Positions 50,202-59,103 are shown, numbered from the stretch's first letter. The stretch: DNA of 64,000 nt from Adlercreutzia rubneri (GCF_009755265.1 NZ_WPOO01000014.1:13094-77093), one strand, 5' to 3'. The notes: generated by a model from the sequence alone, not told the origin. Translations and numbers: made by a program.

Positions 50202-51238
50202 GTCGAAACGACGAGGCGGCTGCCCGCGTTGGCGGGGCGGTCGCCGGTACCGCCGCGACCGCCGGTCGCACCGAGTTCGCCTTCGATTCCGCCGACGGGA
50301 AAAGCCAAGTCCGCGCCGTCCTCTGGGTGCCCCTGACCATGGAGCGCACGGATTCGGCCTCCGGCGAGCCCGAGCTCGGCTGCTTCAAGCCGCGCGGCGT
50401 CGTGCAGCTCATCCACGGCATGGCCGAGCACATCGACCGCTACGACGACTTCGCCCGCTTCCTCGCCGACGCGGGCTATCTCGTGGCCGGCCACGACCAC
50501 ATCGGTCACGGCGATACGGCCGGCGCGCCCGAGCGTCGCGGCGTGATCGATGCCGAGGGCGGCGCCGACGCCATGATCGAGGACGCGCAGATGCTGCGCC
50601 TGCTCGTCTCCCAGCAGGTGGCGTCCGGCACGCCGTACTTCATCTTCGGGCATTCCATGGGCTCGCTCGTGCTGCGCAGCTATCTGCCGCGCTACGGGTC
50701 GGGCCTTGCCGGCGCCATCATCTGCGGCACGGCCAACGAGCCTGTCGCCGTCTCCCGCGCCGGCAACCTGGCCGCCCGGGCCATCGCCCGCGTGCGCGGC
50801 GACGACTACCGCAGCAAGCTTCTGCACGCCCTCGCCGACGGCGCCTACAGCCGCGCCATCACAGACGCCCGCACCCCCTTCGACTGGCTCTCCCGCGATC
50901 CGGCCGTGGCCGACGCCTTCATGGCCGACGAGGCGTGCGGTTTCATGTTCGGCGCCGGCGCCTACGCCGCCTTAACCGAGCTGGCCTGGCGCGCCAATGC
51001 TCCCGCCACCTACCGCGACACGCCCCACGATCTGCCGCTCCTCTTCGTGTCCGGCGATGCCGACCCCGTCGGCAAGTGCGGTAAGAGCGTCGCAGCTGCC
51101 GCCGAGTCCATGGAATCCGCCGGCGCCGAGGACCTCACCCTCCGCCTGTTCCCCGGCATGCGCCACGAAATCTTGAACGAGCTCGGCAAGCAAGAAGTCT
51201 ACGATTTCATTCTGAACTGGATAAACTCACACAACTGA
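50198..51238 (+). CDS. Alpha/beta hydrolase, monoacylglycerol lipase-like
   Basis: This protein of 346 residues has VQLIHGMAEHIDRYDDFARFLADAG, AGHDHIGHGDTAG, the nucleophile elbow FGHSMGSLV, and LFVSGDADPVG with the acid residue, ending near a catalytic His in GMRHEILNE. This is the serine aminopeptidase S33/lysophospholipase pattern. ATG 50198 overlaps the previous stop (ATGA) with GAAAGGA upstream. It is the last gene of the operon; glycerol kinase follows after a palindromic element, and a monoglyceride lipase would supply its glycerol. Confidence 0.85.
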   Translation: MSRNDEAAARVGGAVAGTAATAGRTEFAFDSADGKSQVRAVLWVPLTMERTDSASGEPELGCFKPRGVVQLIHGMAEHIDRYDDFARFLADAGYLVAGHDHIGHGDTAGAPERRGVIDAEGGADAMIEDAQMLRLLVSQQVASGTPYFIFGHSMGSLVLRSYLPRYGSGLAGAIICGTANEPVAVSRAGNLAARAIARVRGDDYRSKLLHALADGAYSRAITDARTPFDWLSRDPAVADAFMADEACGFMFGAGAYAALTELAWRANAPATYRDTPHDLPLLFVSGDADPVGKCGKSVAAAAESMESAGAEDLTLRLFPGMRHEILNELGKQEVYDFILNWINSHN

Positions 51239-51249
51239 GGCAGAGTTTA

Positions 51250-51387
51250 GCGGGATGCGGGGTGCCGCTCACCAAGCGAGTTCCGCAGATGGTATCGAAG
51301 GCGCAGCGATACTGGGAAAGATGAGCCCTGACGCCTTCGATACCAACGAGGACTGTCTGAGCGACTGAGCGGTACCCCGCAGCCCGC
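51250..51387. repeat. Nested palindromic intergenic element, copy B
   Basis: The outer arms 51250-51271 and 51366-51387 match at about 20 of 22 positions. The inner hairpin 51290-51303 (TGGTATCGAAGGCG) with 51332-51345 is perfect. Its inverted reading shares GGAACTCGCTTGGTGAGC with the element at 15970, but the inner hairpin is entirely different. Confidence 0.75.
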
Positions 51388-51429
51388 CCCCGAGGAGCCG
51401 CAGCAAGAGCAAGAAGAGGAGAAGCGAAC

Positions 51430-52920
51430 ATGAAGAAGTACATCATCGCGCTGGATCAGGGCACCACCTCTTCCCGCGCCATGCTCATCGACCGCGCCGG
51501 CTGCCCCGTCGCCTCGGTGCAACGGCCCTTCCCCCAGATCTACCCCCAGCCCGGCTGGGTCGAGCACGACCCCCAGGACATCCTCTCCTCGCAGCTGGGC
51601 GCCTTAACCGAGCTCATCATGTCCGCGAACGTGGATACCGCCGACATCGATTCCATCGGCATTACCAACCAGCGCGAGACCACCATCGTGTGGGACCGCA
51701 CCACCGGCGAGCCCATCATGAACGCCATCGTCTGGCAGTGCCGCCGCACGGCGCCCATGGTGGAGGCCATCGCGAGCGACCCGGCGACCGCGGCCGAGAT
51801 CACCGCGCGCACGGGCCTCGTGCCCGACGCCTACTTCTCCGCCAGCAAGCTCGCCTGGATCTTGGGTGAGGTGCCCGGCGCCCGTGCCCGCGCCGAGGCG
51901 GGGGAGCTCTGCTTCGGCACCGTGGACAGCTGGCTCATTTGGAAGCTCACCGACGGGGCCGTGCACGCCACGGACGTGACCAATGCGAGCCGGACCATGC
52001 TCTACAACATCCACGAGAGGCGCTGGGATCCCTTCCTGCTTAAGCTCTTCGGCATTCCCGAGGCCATTCTTCCCGAGGTGCGCCCCTCTTCCGGCAGCTT
52101 CGGCATAACGGCGAACCCGGGGCTCGTCCAGGGCATCCCCATCTGCGGCGTGGCGGGCGACCAGCAGGCGGCGCTCTTCGGCCAGTGCTGCTTCCATGCG
52201 GGCCAGGCGAAGAACACCTACGGCACCGGCTGCTTTCTGCTCATGCACACCGGGCACGAGGCCTGCGCGAGCGAGCACGGGCTCGTGACCACGGTGGCGG
52301 CCTCGGCCCCCAACGCGGGGGACACCGAGTACGCGCTCGAGGGCAGTGTGTTCATGGCCGGCGCCCTCATCCAGTGGCTCCGCGACGAGCTCGGCATCAT
52401 CGACAGCGTCGCCGAAACCGACGCCATCGCTCGCAGTGTGGCCACGACCGACGGCGTCTTCGTCGTGCCCGCGTTCACGGGCCTGGGCGCCCCCTGGTGG
52501 GATGCCGACGCCCGCGGTGCCATTTTGGGTCTCACCCGCGGCGCCGGGCGTGCCCACATCGTGCGGGCGGCTCTGGAGTCGATCGCCTACCAGGTGTGCG
52601 ACTTGGCCCGCGCCATGGCCGAGGACGCGCGCATGCCGCTTTCGGTGCTGAACGTCGATGGGGGAGCGGCGGCCAACGACTTCCTCATGCAGTTCCAAGC
52701 CGACATGCTCGGCGCGCCCCTGCGCCGCCCCGACAACGCCGAGACCACCGCTCTCGGCGCCGCCTACCTGGCCGGTCTTTCCACGGGCTTCTGGAAAAGC
52801 ACCGAGGAGCTGGCGGCCCTGCGCGAAGGCGAAGACCGCTTCCTGCCCACCTTCGACGAGCCGATGCGCGCCGCCCGCCTCGCCGCCTGGCACGAGGCCG
52901 TCTCCCGCGTCCGCAGCTAG
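51430..52920 (+). CDS. glpK: Glycerol kinase
   Basis: This protein of 496 residues has IIALDQGTTSSRAMLIDRAG, GWVEHDPQDIL, GITNQRETTIVWDR, VDSWLIWKLT, GVAGDQQAALFGQ, GTGCFLLMHTG and NVDGGAAANDFLMQFQAD, which together identify GlpK. It phosphorylates glycerol to sn-glycerol 3-phosphate. ATG 51430 follows GAGGAGAAG. The length is normal. The preceding hydrolase could release glycerol from monoglycerides; no glpF or glpD is next to it. Confidence 0.95.
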   Translation: MKKYIIALDQGTTSSRAMLIDRAGCPVASVQRPFPQIYPQPGWVEHDPQDILSSQLGALTELIMSANVDTADIDSIGITNQRETTIVWDRTTGEPIMNAIVWQCRRTAPMVEAIASDPATAAEITARTGLVPDAYFSASKLAWILGEVPGARARAEAGELCFGTVDSWLIWKLTDGAVHATDVTNASRTMLYNIHERRWDPFLLKLFGIPEAILPEVRPSSGSFGITANPGLVQGIPICGVAGDQQAALFGQCCFHAGQAKNTYGTGCFLLMHTGHEACASEHGLVTTVAASAPNAGDTEYALEGSVFMAGALIQWLRDELGIIDSVAETDAIARSVATTDGVFVVPAFTGLGAPWWDADARGAILGLTRGAGRAHIVRAALESIAYQVCDLARAMAEDARMPLSVLNVDGGAAANDFLMQFQADMLGAPLRRPDNAETTALGAAYLAGLSTGFWKSTEELAALREGEDRFLPTFDEPMRAARLAAWHEAVSRVRS

Positions 52921-52989
52921 GACTTCGCCCGTCTCTCCCGATTTGGTGCGGAAAGCGTGAGCGAGGGGGCGCGGGGGCACTCGAGCGCC

Positions 52990-52995
52990 TACAAT
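52990..52995 (+). promoter_or_regulatory. Candidate -10 box for rpiB-glyA
   Basis: TACAAT lies 37 bp before the rpiB start codon; the -35 region is GC-rich and not recognisable. Confidence 0.35.
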
Positions 52996-53032
52996 AGGCC
53001 TCAAGGCATTCGCGACGGAAAGGAAGTGGCCC

Positions 53033-53467
53033 ATGCGCGTGAGCATCGGAAGCGACCACGCCGGCTTCGAGCAGAAGCAGGCCCTGGTGGATTACCTGGT
53101 GGGGAAGGGGTACGACGTCATCGACCGCGGCCCCGACAACGATGATCGCGTCGATTACCCCGACTATGCGGCCCCCGTGGCCCACGATGTGGCCGACGGT
53201 GTCGCCGAGCGCGGCGTGCTCGTGTGCGGCACGGGCATCGGCATGGCCATGGCCGCCGACAAGGTGCCCGGCGTGCGTGCCGCCAACATCATCAACTCCG
53301 AGTTCGCCGCCTTGTGCCGCGAGCACAACGATGCGAACGTCATCACCCTTTCCGGCCGCTTCGTGCCGCTCGAGGAGAACGAGCGCATCCTCGACACCTT
53401 CTTCGCCACCGACTTCGGCGGCGGCCGCCACGCCGGCCGCGTTCAGAAGATAATGGAACTAGATTAG
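53033..53467 (+). CDS. rpiB: Ribose 5-phosphate isomerase B
   Basis: This protein of 144 residues has VSIGSDHAGFEQKQ, YPDYAAPVAHDVADG, VCGTGIGMAMAADKVPGVRAA (the catalytic-cysteine loop) and EHNDANVITLSGRF, the RpiB/LacAB pattern. It interconverts ribose and ribulose 5-phosphate. It heads the rpiB-glyA-upp order that also precedes atp genes in Bacillus. ATG 53033 follows GAAAGGAAG. Confidence 0.94.
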   Translation: MRVSIGSDHAGFEQKQALVDYLVGKGYDVIDRGPDNDDRVDYPDYAAPVAHDVADGVAERGVLVCGTGIGMAMAADKVPGVRAANIINSEFAALCREHNDANVITLSGRFVPLEENERILDTFFATDFGGGRHAGRVQKIMELD

Positions 53468-53512
53468 AGAAGACCAGGGAAGCTCAGAGAGGATTAGCAA
53501 AGGAGACAATAG

Positions 53513-54769
53513 ATGGCTTTGGAATTTCTCGCCGCTGAAGATCCGCAGGTGACCGACTGCCTGCGCCAAGAACTCGCCCGCCAGCGGGGGAGTGTGGAGC
53601 TCATCGCGTCGGAGAACTTCACCTCCCGCGCCGTCATGGAGGCCGTGGGCAGTGTGCTCACCAACAAGTACGCCGAAGGGTACCCCGGCAAGCGCTACTA
53701 CGGCGGCTGCGAGAAGGTCGACATGGTGGAGGACCTTGCCCGCGACCGCGCCTGCGAGCTGTACGGCGCGAAGTACGCCAACGTGCAGCCCCATTCCGGT
53801 GCCAGCGCGAACTTCGGCGCGTATCTTTCCATCATCGAGCCCGGCGACACGGTGCTCGGCATGAGCCTCGACCATGGCGGCCATCTCACCCACGGCAGCC
53901 CCGTGAACTTCTCCGGTCTTCTGTACAACATCGTCTCCTACGGCGTGAACCCCGAGACCGAGACCATCGACTACGACGAGCTCGAGCGCATCGCGAAGGA
54001 GTGCCGCCCGAAGGTCATCGTCGGCGGCGCCTCGGCCTACCCGCGCTTCATCGACTTCGAGCGCATGGCAAACATCGCCCATGAGGTGGGCGCCTACCTC
54101 ATGGTGGACATGGCCCACATCGCCGGCCTTGTGGCCGCGGGGCTGCACCCGAGCCCGGTGCCGCACGCCGACATCGTCACCTCCACGAGCCACAAGACCC
54201 TGCGCGGCCCGCGCGGCGGCTTCATCCTCACCAACAGTGACGAGCTGGGCCCGAAGATCAACAAGGCCATCTTCCCCGGCGCCCAGGGAGGACCTCTCAT
54301 GCACGTCATCGCCGGCAAGGCCGTGGCCTTCGGCGAGGCGCTGCGCCCCGATTACCGTGTTTATATGGAGCACGTGGTGGAGAATTGCCGCACCCTCGGC
54401 GAGGGCATGACCGACGGCGGCCTGCGCCTCGTCTCCGGGGGCACCGACAATCACCTGTGTCTCGTGGATCTCACGGCCTCCGACATCACCGGCAAGGACG
54501 CCGAGAAGCTTTTGGAATCCGTGGGCCTTACGGTGAACAAGAACTCCATCCCCAACGAGCAGCGCTCTCCCTTCGTGACGAGCGGCATCCGCGTGGGCTC
54601 CGCGGCCGCCACCACCCGTGGCTTCACCGCCGAGGACTTCTACGAGATTGGCCAGCTCATCGCGACCACGGTGTTCAACGCCACCGACGACGCCAAGCTC
54701 GCCGACGTGCGTCGCCGCGTAGACGCCCTGCTGGAAGCCCACCCCCTGTACCCGGGCTTGGAGTACTAA
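53513..54769 (+). CDS. glyA: Serine hydroxymethyltransferase
   Basis: This protein of 418 residues has SVELIASENFTSRAVMEAVGSVL, YAEGYPGKRYYGGCE, HSGASANFGAYLSI, the PLP lysine in TSTSHKTLRGPRGG, and GGTDNHLCLVDL. The length is typical. It converts serine and tetrahydrofolate to glycine and methylene-tetrahydrofolate. It lies 45 bp after rpiB in the same direction. ATG 53513 follows AAAGGAGACA. Confidence 0.96.
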   Translation: MALEFLAAEDPQVTDCLRQELARQRGSVELIASENFTSRAVMEAVGSVLTNKYAEGYPGKRYYGGCEKVDMVEDLARDRACELYGAKYANVQPHSGASANFGAYLSIIEPGDTVLGMSLDHGGHLTHGSPVNFSGLLYNIVSYGVNPETETIDYDELERIAKECRPKVIVGGASAYPRFIDFERMANIAHEVGAYLMVDMAHIAGLVAAGLHPSPVPHADIVTSTSHKTLRGPRGGFILTNSDELGPKINKAIFPGAQGGPLMHVIAGKAVAFGEALRPDYRVYMEHVVENCRTLGEGMTDGGLRLVSGGTDNHLCLVDLTASDITGKDAEKLLESVGLTVNKNSIPNEQRSPFVTSGIRVGSAAATTRGFTAEDFYEIGQLIATTVFNATDDAKLADVRRRVDALLEAHPLYPGLEY

Positions 54770-54788
54770 AAGCAGCAGAGGTTGTGCA

Positions 54789-54906
54789 GGTGCGGGGGCG
54801 GACGGGGCCTCCGCGCGCAGGTTGCGCAGCGACTGGAACAGTCCAGTGGACTGTTCCACAAAGCGAGCCATTGCTTGAGCATGGAGGCCCCGTCCGCCCC
54901 CGCACC
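54789..54906. repeat. Nested palindromic intergenic element, copy C
   Basis: The outer stem is perfect over 24 bp (54789-54812 with 54883-54906). The inner stem 54835-54845 with 54847-54857 is perfect (AACAGTCCAGTGGACTGTT core). Conserved boxes CGCGCGCAGGTTGCGCAGCG and GCGAGCCATTGCTTGAGCA lie between the two stems. The element fills the glyA-upp gap. Confidence 0.85.
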
Positions 54907-54925
54907 GGACGAAAGGAACTAAACT

Positions 54926-55567
54926 ATGGAATGGAACGACCGCGTTGTCGTCCTCGATCATCCCATCGTGCAGCACAAGCTGGCCATCCTGCGCGACAAG
55001 CACACCCCTTCCAACGAGTTCCGCGATGTCGTGCGCGAGCTCTCGCTGTTCGAGACCTACGAGGCCACCCGCGACTTGCCGCTGACCAACGTGTTCATCC
55101 AAACGCCCATCGCACCCTTCGATGCCAAGCAGATCACCGGACGGAAGGTGGCCTTCGTGCCCATTTTGCGTGCGGGCCTCGGCATGGTGGACGGAGCGCT
55201 GGAGGTTATCCCCCGGGCCCGCGTGGGGCATCTGGGCATGCAGCGCAACGAGGAGACCCACGAGCCCGAAAGCTACTACGACAAGCTGCCCCGCGACATC
55301 GCGAGCCGCCGCGTCTACGTGCTCGATCCCATGCTCGCCACCGGCGGCTCCGCCGAGGCGGCCGTCAAGTACCTGCGCGAGGCGGGCGTGTCGGGCACCA
55401 TTCGCTTTCTGTGCCTCGTCTCGGCCCCAGAGGGCATCGAGCGTCTGCTCGCCGCCGACGATGATCTCATCATCTACACCTGCGCCATCGACGACGGCCT
55501 CAACGAGAACGCCTATATCGTCCCCGGCCTCGGCGACGCCGGCGACCGCATCTTCGGAACCGAGTAA
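54926..55567 (+). CDS. upp: Uracil phosphoribosyltransferase
   Basis: This protein of 213 residues has VLDHPIVQHKLAILRDKHTP, FRDVVRELSLFETYEATRDL, the PRPP-binding loop VLDPMLATGGSAEAAVKYL, and YTCAIDDGLNENAYIVPGLGDAGDR at the end. It salvages uracil to UMP. It is flanked on both sides by related palindromic elements (copies C and D). ATG 54926 follows GAAAGGAAC. Confidence 0.96.
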   Translation: MEWNDRVVVLDHPIVQHKLAILRDKHTPSNEFRDVVRELSLFETYEATRDLPLTNVFIQTPIAPFDAKQITGRKVAFVPILRAGLGMVDGALEVIPRARVGHLGMQRNEETHEPESYYDKLPRDIASRRVYVLDPMLATGGSAEAAVKYLREAGVSGTIRFLCLVSAPEGIERLLAADDDLIIYTCAIDDGLNENAYIVPGLGDAGDRIFGTE

Positions 55568-55601
55568 TCTGACCGGATTGATTTCGGCAAAGGCTGAGCA
55601 G

Positions 55602-55719
55602 GCACGGGGGATGGCGGGGGTCTCCGCGCGCAGGTTGCGCAGCGAACGGAACAGCCCAGTGGGCTGTTCCGCCGAGCGAGCCATTGCTTGAGCACGGAGG
55701 CCCCCGCCATCCCCCGCGC
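55602..55719. repeat. Nested palindromic intergenic element, copy D
   Basis: The outer stem is 24 bp (55602-55625 with 55696-55719) with one mismatch and one G-T pair, and differs from copy C at many positions on both arms. The inner stem 55648-55658 with 55660-55670 is perfect (AACAGCCCAGTGGGCTGTT core). It has the same conserved boxes as copy C. The right arm nearly reaches the RBS of the deaminase gene. Confidence 0.85.
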
Positions 55720-55737
55720 CGGACGAAAGGAACAACC

Positions 55738-56196
55738 ATGGCAGAAGATAACCGTCCCAGCTGGGACGAGTACTTCATGAAGATGGCCAACGACGTGGCC
55801 ACCCGCACCACCTGCCTGCGCCGCGGCGTCGGCGCCGTCATCGTGAAGGATCGCCGCATCCTGGCCACGGGCTACAACGGCGTGCCCACCGGCCTTACCC
55901 ACTGCAGTGAGACTGGATGTTTGCGCGAGCAGCTGGGCGTGCCGAGCGGCCAGCGTCACGAGATCTGCCGCGGTTTGCACGCCGAGCAGAACGCCATCAT
56001 CCAAGCGGCCCGCTACGGCATCAACATCGCCGGCGCCACCATCTACGTGAACACGCAGCCCTGCGTCGTGTGCGCCAAGATGCTCATCAACGCCGGCATC
56101 ACCGAGATCGTCTACCAGAACCCGTATCCCGACGAGCTGTCCCAGGAGCTTTTGGCCGAGTCCGGCATCCTCGTTCGCGAGTACACTGGGGAGTAG
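55738..56196 (+). CDS. dCMP deaminase family protein
   Basis: This zinc enzyme of 152 residues has the zinc ligands in GLHAEQNAIIQ and TQPCVVCAKM, and WDEYFMKMANDVATRTTCLRRGVGAVIV matches dCMP deaminase/ComEB. It makes dUMP from dCMP, fitting the neighbouring upp and glyA (one-carbon donor for dTMP). ATG 55738 follows GAAAGGAACA. It is translated as a separate unit after palindromic copy D. Confidence 0.9.
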   Translation: MAEDNRPSWDEYFMKMANDVATRTTCLRRGVGAVIVKDRRILATGYNGVPTGLTHCSETGCLREQLGVPSGQRHEICRGLHAEQNAIIQAARYGINIAGATIYVNTQPCVVCAKMLINAGITEIVYQNPYPDELSQELLAESGILVREYTGE

Positions 56197-56422
56197 ATCA
56201 GGGGAAAGGCGGCGGCTGTGGCCAGGAGCACCCCGATGACCTCTGTTTTCGTGCACCTGCACAAATTTTCCCTGCTCAGAAGGGAGAGCCGCCGCCGCGC
56301 TCTTTTCACCGCTCACCCAGAAATCGGCCAAATCGCTCAGCTTTTGTAGACGAGCCATTATCATATACGGCGGTTTACATTGGGTATACAAGCGCGCGCA
56401 AGCGCCCCGACGGAAGCAGGTT

Positions 56423-56707
56423 ATGGTACTGGCAATAGCACTCGGTGCGGCAGCGGGAATCGTGGGGTTTGCACCCCTCGTGTTCGGTTTGCATCGGGTG
56501 AAGCACATGACGGACGCGGGCAATCTGGGGCACATGGGCGTGCTCATGCTGTGCCTGCTCTTCTCATTCGTCCTCATGTTCGCCTTCGCCATCCTCTGCA
56601 TCAACGTCAACCGGGATGCCGCGCTGCCCTTTGTCCTGTCGGAAGCCGGTGCCCTGTCCGTCACCGCCATTGTGTTCGGCGTGACGAAACTGGCACGGAA
56701 AAGCTAG
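56423..56707 (+). CDS. AtpI-position small membrane protein
   Basis: This protein of 94 residues has three hydrophobic segments. It is not clearly homologous to AtpI/UncI but occupies its place 13 bp before atpB and in the same direction. AtpI helps assemble the c-ring; this role is inferred from position alone. ATG 56423 has GGAAGCAGG upstream. Confidence 0.55.
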   Translation: MVLAIALGAAAGIVGFAPLVFGLHRVKHMTDAGNLGHMGVLMLCLLFSFVLMFAFAILCINVNRDAALPFVLSEAGALSVTAIVFGVTKLARKS

Positions 56708-56720
56708 GAAAGGTTGATAC

Positions 56721-57494
56721 GTGGACGCTCTTTCAACGCTCTCTGAAGAGGTACCTCATCTTCAGGCATCCTTCGATCCCACCGTGGTTTTCGGCGGAGT
56801 CACCCAGTACATTTTGTGGATGGTCATCTGCTGGATCATCACGCTGGTGCTGATCCTCGTCGTGGGCCGCAAGCTCACGCTCATCCCGACGAACAAGTTC
56901 GTCAACACCGTTGAGTACGGCTACCAGTTCGTGCGCAACGACATGGGCGAGGGCATCATCGGCCACGGCTTCAAGAAGCACGTGCCCTTCCTCGCCACGC
57001 TGTTCTTCTTCATCCTCATCTCGAACTTCGTGGGTCTCATCCCCGGCTGCAAGACGCCGACGGGCACCATCTCGGTGACCTGGGCGCTCGCCACCATCTC
57101 GTTTATCTACTTCAACGTCTGGGGCATCAAGGCCAAGGGCGGCCTGGGCTACCTGAAGTCCTTCGCCCCGGCGGGCCTGCCGAAGGTCATGGTGCCGATC
57201 ATCTGGTTTTTGGAGCTCATCTCCACCTGCATCCGCTGGCTCACGCTCGCCGTCCGACTTTACGGCAACATGTTCGCCGGCCACATGGTGCTGGGCATCT
57301 TCGCCCTGGCCTCCAGCGTGTTCCTCACCTGCGGCATCCAGGCCATCGACCCGCTGACCGGCGTGCTGTCGCTGCCCTGGTTCCTGCTGCTCATCGCCAT
57401 GTACGCCCTGGAGACGCTGGTGGCGTTCCTTCAGGCCTACGTGTTCACAGTGCTCTCCGCGGTCTACGTCCAGATCGCCACGAGCGCCCACTAG
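56721..57494 (+). CDS. atpB: ATP synthase Fo subunit a
   Basis: This protein of 257 residues has five or six transmembrane helices. TLAVRLYGNMFAGHMVLG carries the essential arginine, and ETLVAFLQAYVFTVLSAVYV is the last helix. It starts with GTG 56721 (AGGAAAGG upstream). It forms the proton half-channels facing the c-ring. First core gene of the operon atpB-E-F-H-A-G-D-C. Confidence 0.95.
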   Translation: MDALSTLSEEVPHLQASFDPTVVFGGVTQYILWMVICWIITLVLILVVGRKLTLIPTNKFVNTVEYGYQFVRNDMGEGIIGHGFKKHVPFLATLFFFILISNFVGLIPGCKTPTGTISVTWALATISFIYFNVWGIKAKGGLGYLKSFAPAGLPKVMVPIIWFLELISTCIRWLTLAVRLYGNMFAGHMVLGIFALASSVFLTCGIQAIDPLTGVLSLPWFLLLIAMYALETLVAFLQAYVFTVLSAVYVQIATSAH

Positions 57495-57651
57495 GAACCG
57501 TTCCCGCGCGCCGCGCCACGCGTCCGCGCACCTCGGGGCCCGTCGCGCCCCACCCCCCCATCTGGGTTAAGCCGGCTCCTCCAAAGCCGGAAACCATAAT
57601 CCGTAAGTGTTTTTGGGAAACAGGCTCAAAAACGACCTAAAGGAGGAAACT

Positions 57652-57870
57652 GTGGAAACTGTATTCGTCATTGCTGCGCTGAAGCTCGTCGGCTATGGCC
57701 TGGCCACCATCGGCCCCGGCCTCGGCATCGGCATCGCCTGCTACGGCTGCTGCGTGGGCACCGCCCGCCAGCCCGAGGTGGGTGGCCGTCTGTTCACGAA
57801 CTTCATCATCGGTGCCGCTCTGGCCGAGGCCCTGGCCCTCATCGGCTTCGTTCTCGCCTTCATCCTCTAG
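57652..57870 (+). CDS. atpE: ATP synthase Fo subunit c
   Basis: This hairpin of 72 residues has helix 1 with LATIGPGLGIGIACYG and helix 2 with the ion-binding Glu in AALAEALALIGFVLAFIL. The residue after the Glu is Ala, not Ser or Thr, so it looks like a proton rather than sodium type. Paired cysteines (YGCCVG) near the loop are unusual. The start is GTG 57652 behind AAAGGAGGAAAC; an earlier in-frame GTG (57607) lacks an RBS. The 157-bp gap before it may set a separate expression level. Confidence 0.94.
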   Translation: METVFVIAALKLVGYGLATIGPGLGIGIACYGCCVGTARQPEVGGRLFTNFIIGAALAEALALIGFVLAFIL

Positions 57871-57918
57871 TTCTAGTCTTAACCGGTTGTTAGAGCCGTC
57901 ATAAGGCTGGAAGGAGGA

Positions 57919-58536
57919 ATGCACGTGAAGACAAGAGCGAACAAAGCAGTTGCGAAGGTCGCCTTCGGCGCCCTGGCACTCAACGCTGCTTTCCCGGCGC
58001 TCGCGTTCGCTGCTGAGGCGGAACAGGAGGGCGGCATCTCCGCCATCCTCCCGGACATGGCGGAGTTCATCCCCATGCTCATCGCCTTCATCATCCTCTG
58101 GATCATTCTCGCGAAGTTCGGCTGGCCGATGTTTGCCGGCATGCTGGAGAAGCGCGAGAACACCATCCGCGAGGCCCTGAAGAAGTCTGAGGAAGCTCAG
58201 ATCGAGAGCGAGCGCGTGCTGGCTGAGTACAACAAGCAGCTGGCCGACGCCAAGGCCCAGTCCGCGCAGATCATCGCCGACGCCCGCTCGGTGGGCGAGG
58301 CCGTCAAGGCGGACATCACCGCCCAGGCCCAGACCGAGGCCGCCGACATGATCGCGAAGGCCAAGGCCGCCATCGAGGCCGAGAAGAAGCAGGCCATCTC
58401 CGAGCTGCAGGCCACCGTGGCCGACACCTCGGTCGATGTGGCCGCGCGCCTGATCGGCGAGGATCTCACCGAGGGTGAGCACCGCGCCATCATCGAGCGC
58501 TACGTCAAAGAGGCGGGTAGTTTCAATGGCAACTAA
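57919..58536 (+). CDS. atpF: ATP synthase Fo subunit b, with N-terminal signal-like extension
   Basis: This protein of 205 residues has a signal-peptide-like start (about 1-35, ending AFAAEA), then a second hydrophobic helix MLIAFIILWIILAKFGWPMF, then a long Ala/Glu/Lys coiled coil and a C-terminal delta-binding region. The extra signal segment is absent from E. coli b. It forms the peripheral stalk. ATG 57919 follows GGAAGGAGG and it overlaps atpH by 11 bp. Confidence 0.93.
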   Translation: MHVKTRANKAVAKVAFGALALNAAFPALAFAAEAEQEGGISAILPDMAEFIPMLIAFIILWIILAKFGWPMFAGMLEKRENTIREALKKSEEAQIESERVLAEYNKQLADAKAQSAQIIADARSVGEAVKADITAQAQTEAADMIAKAKAAIEAEKKQAISELQATVADTSVDVAARLIGEDLTEGEHRAIIERYVKEAGSFNGN

Positions 58537-59103
58537 TCGTCTCGTCGTGAAAGAGGAAGTCGCGGTTTACGCATCGGTGCTCTTCGATGCCGCCCATACC
58601 GCCGGCGGCCAGGAGGCTGTGCTTGAGGTGCGCGAGCAGATGGGCGAGATCATCCGCCTCATGCGCGCCGACCTCGAGCTCACCCAGAGCCTGTCGAACC
58701 CGGACTTCACCCCCGCCCAGCGCAAGGAGCTGGTGGAAGGCGTCTTCGCCGACTGCCATCTGGCGCTGCGCGAGGTGCTCGCGGTCATGGCCGAGCGCGG
58801 CCAGGCGGACCTGCTGCCGCGGGTCTATGACGCGTACCGCGAGCTGCTGGGCGACAAGCTGGGCATTTGCGTGGTCGACGTGACCACCGCCGTGCCGCTC
58901 GACGACGGACTGCGCCAACTCATTACGGAAAAAGCCGAGGCCGATCTGGGGCGGCGCGCGGTGCTGCGCGAGCGCATCGACACGTCCATCCTGGGCGGCA
59001 TCATCATGGATGTTGACGGCAACTACATTGACGCGAGCATGATCTCGCAGCTCAATCGCGCCCGCAACGTCCTCAAGGACACAACAGATGGAGGTGAATG
59101 CTA

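Noticed and set aside
53459..55735. Very long minus-strand frame opposite glyA and upp
   Set aside because: Antisense of well-identified genes in high-GC DNA; it crosses two palindromic elements and has no domain.
59098..59103. ATG at 59098 as the start of atpA
   Set aside because: It directly abuts the Shine-Dalgarno GGAGGTGA with no spacing; GTG 59104 has the right distance.
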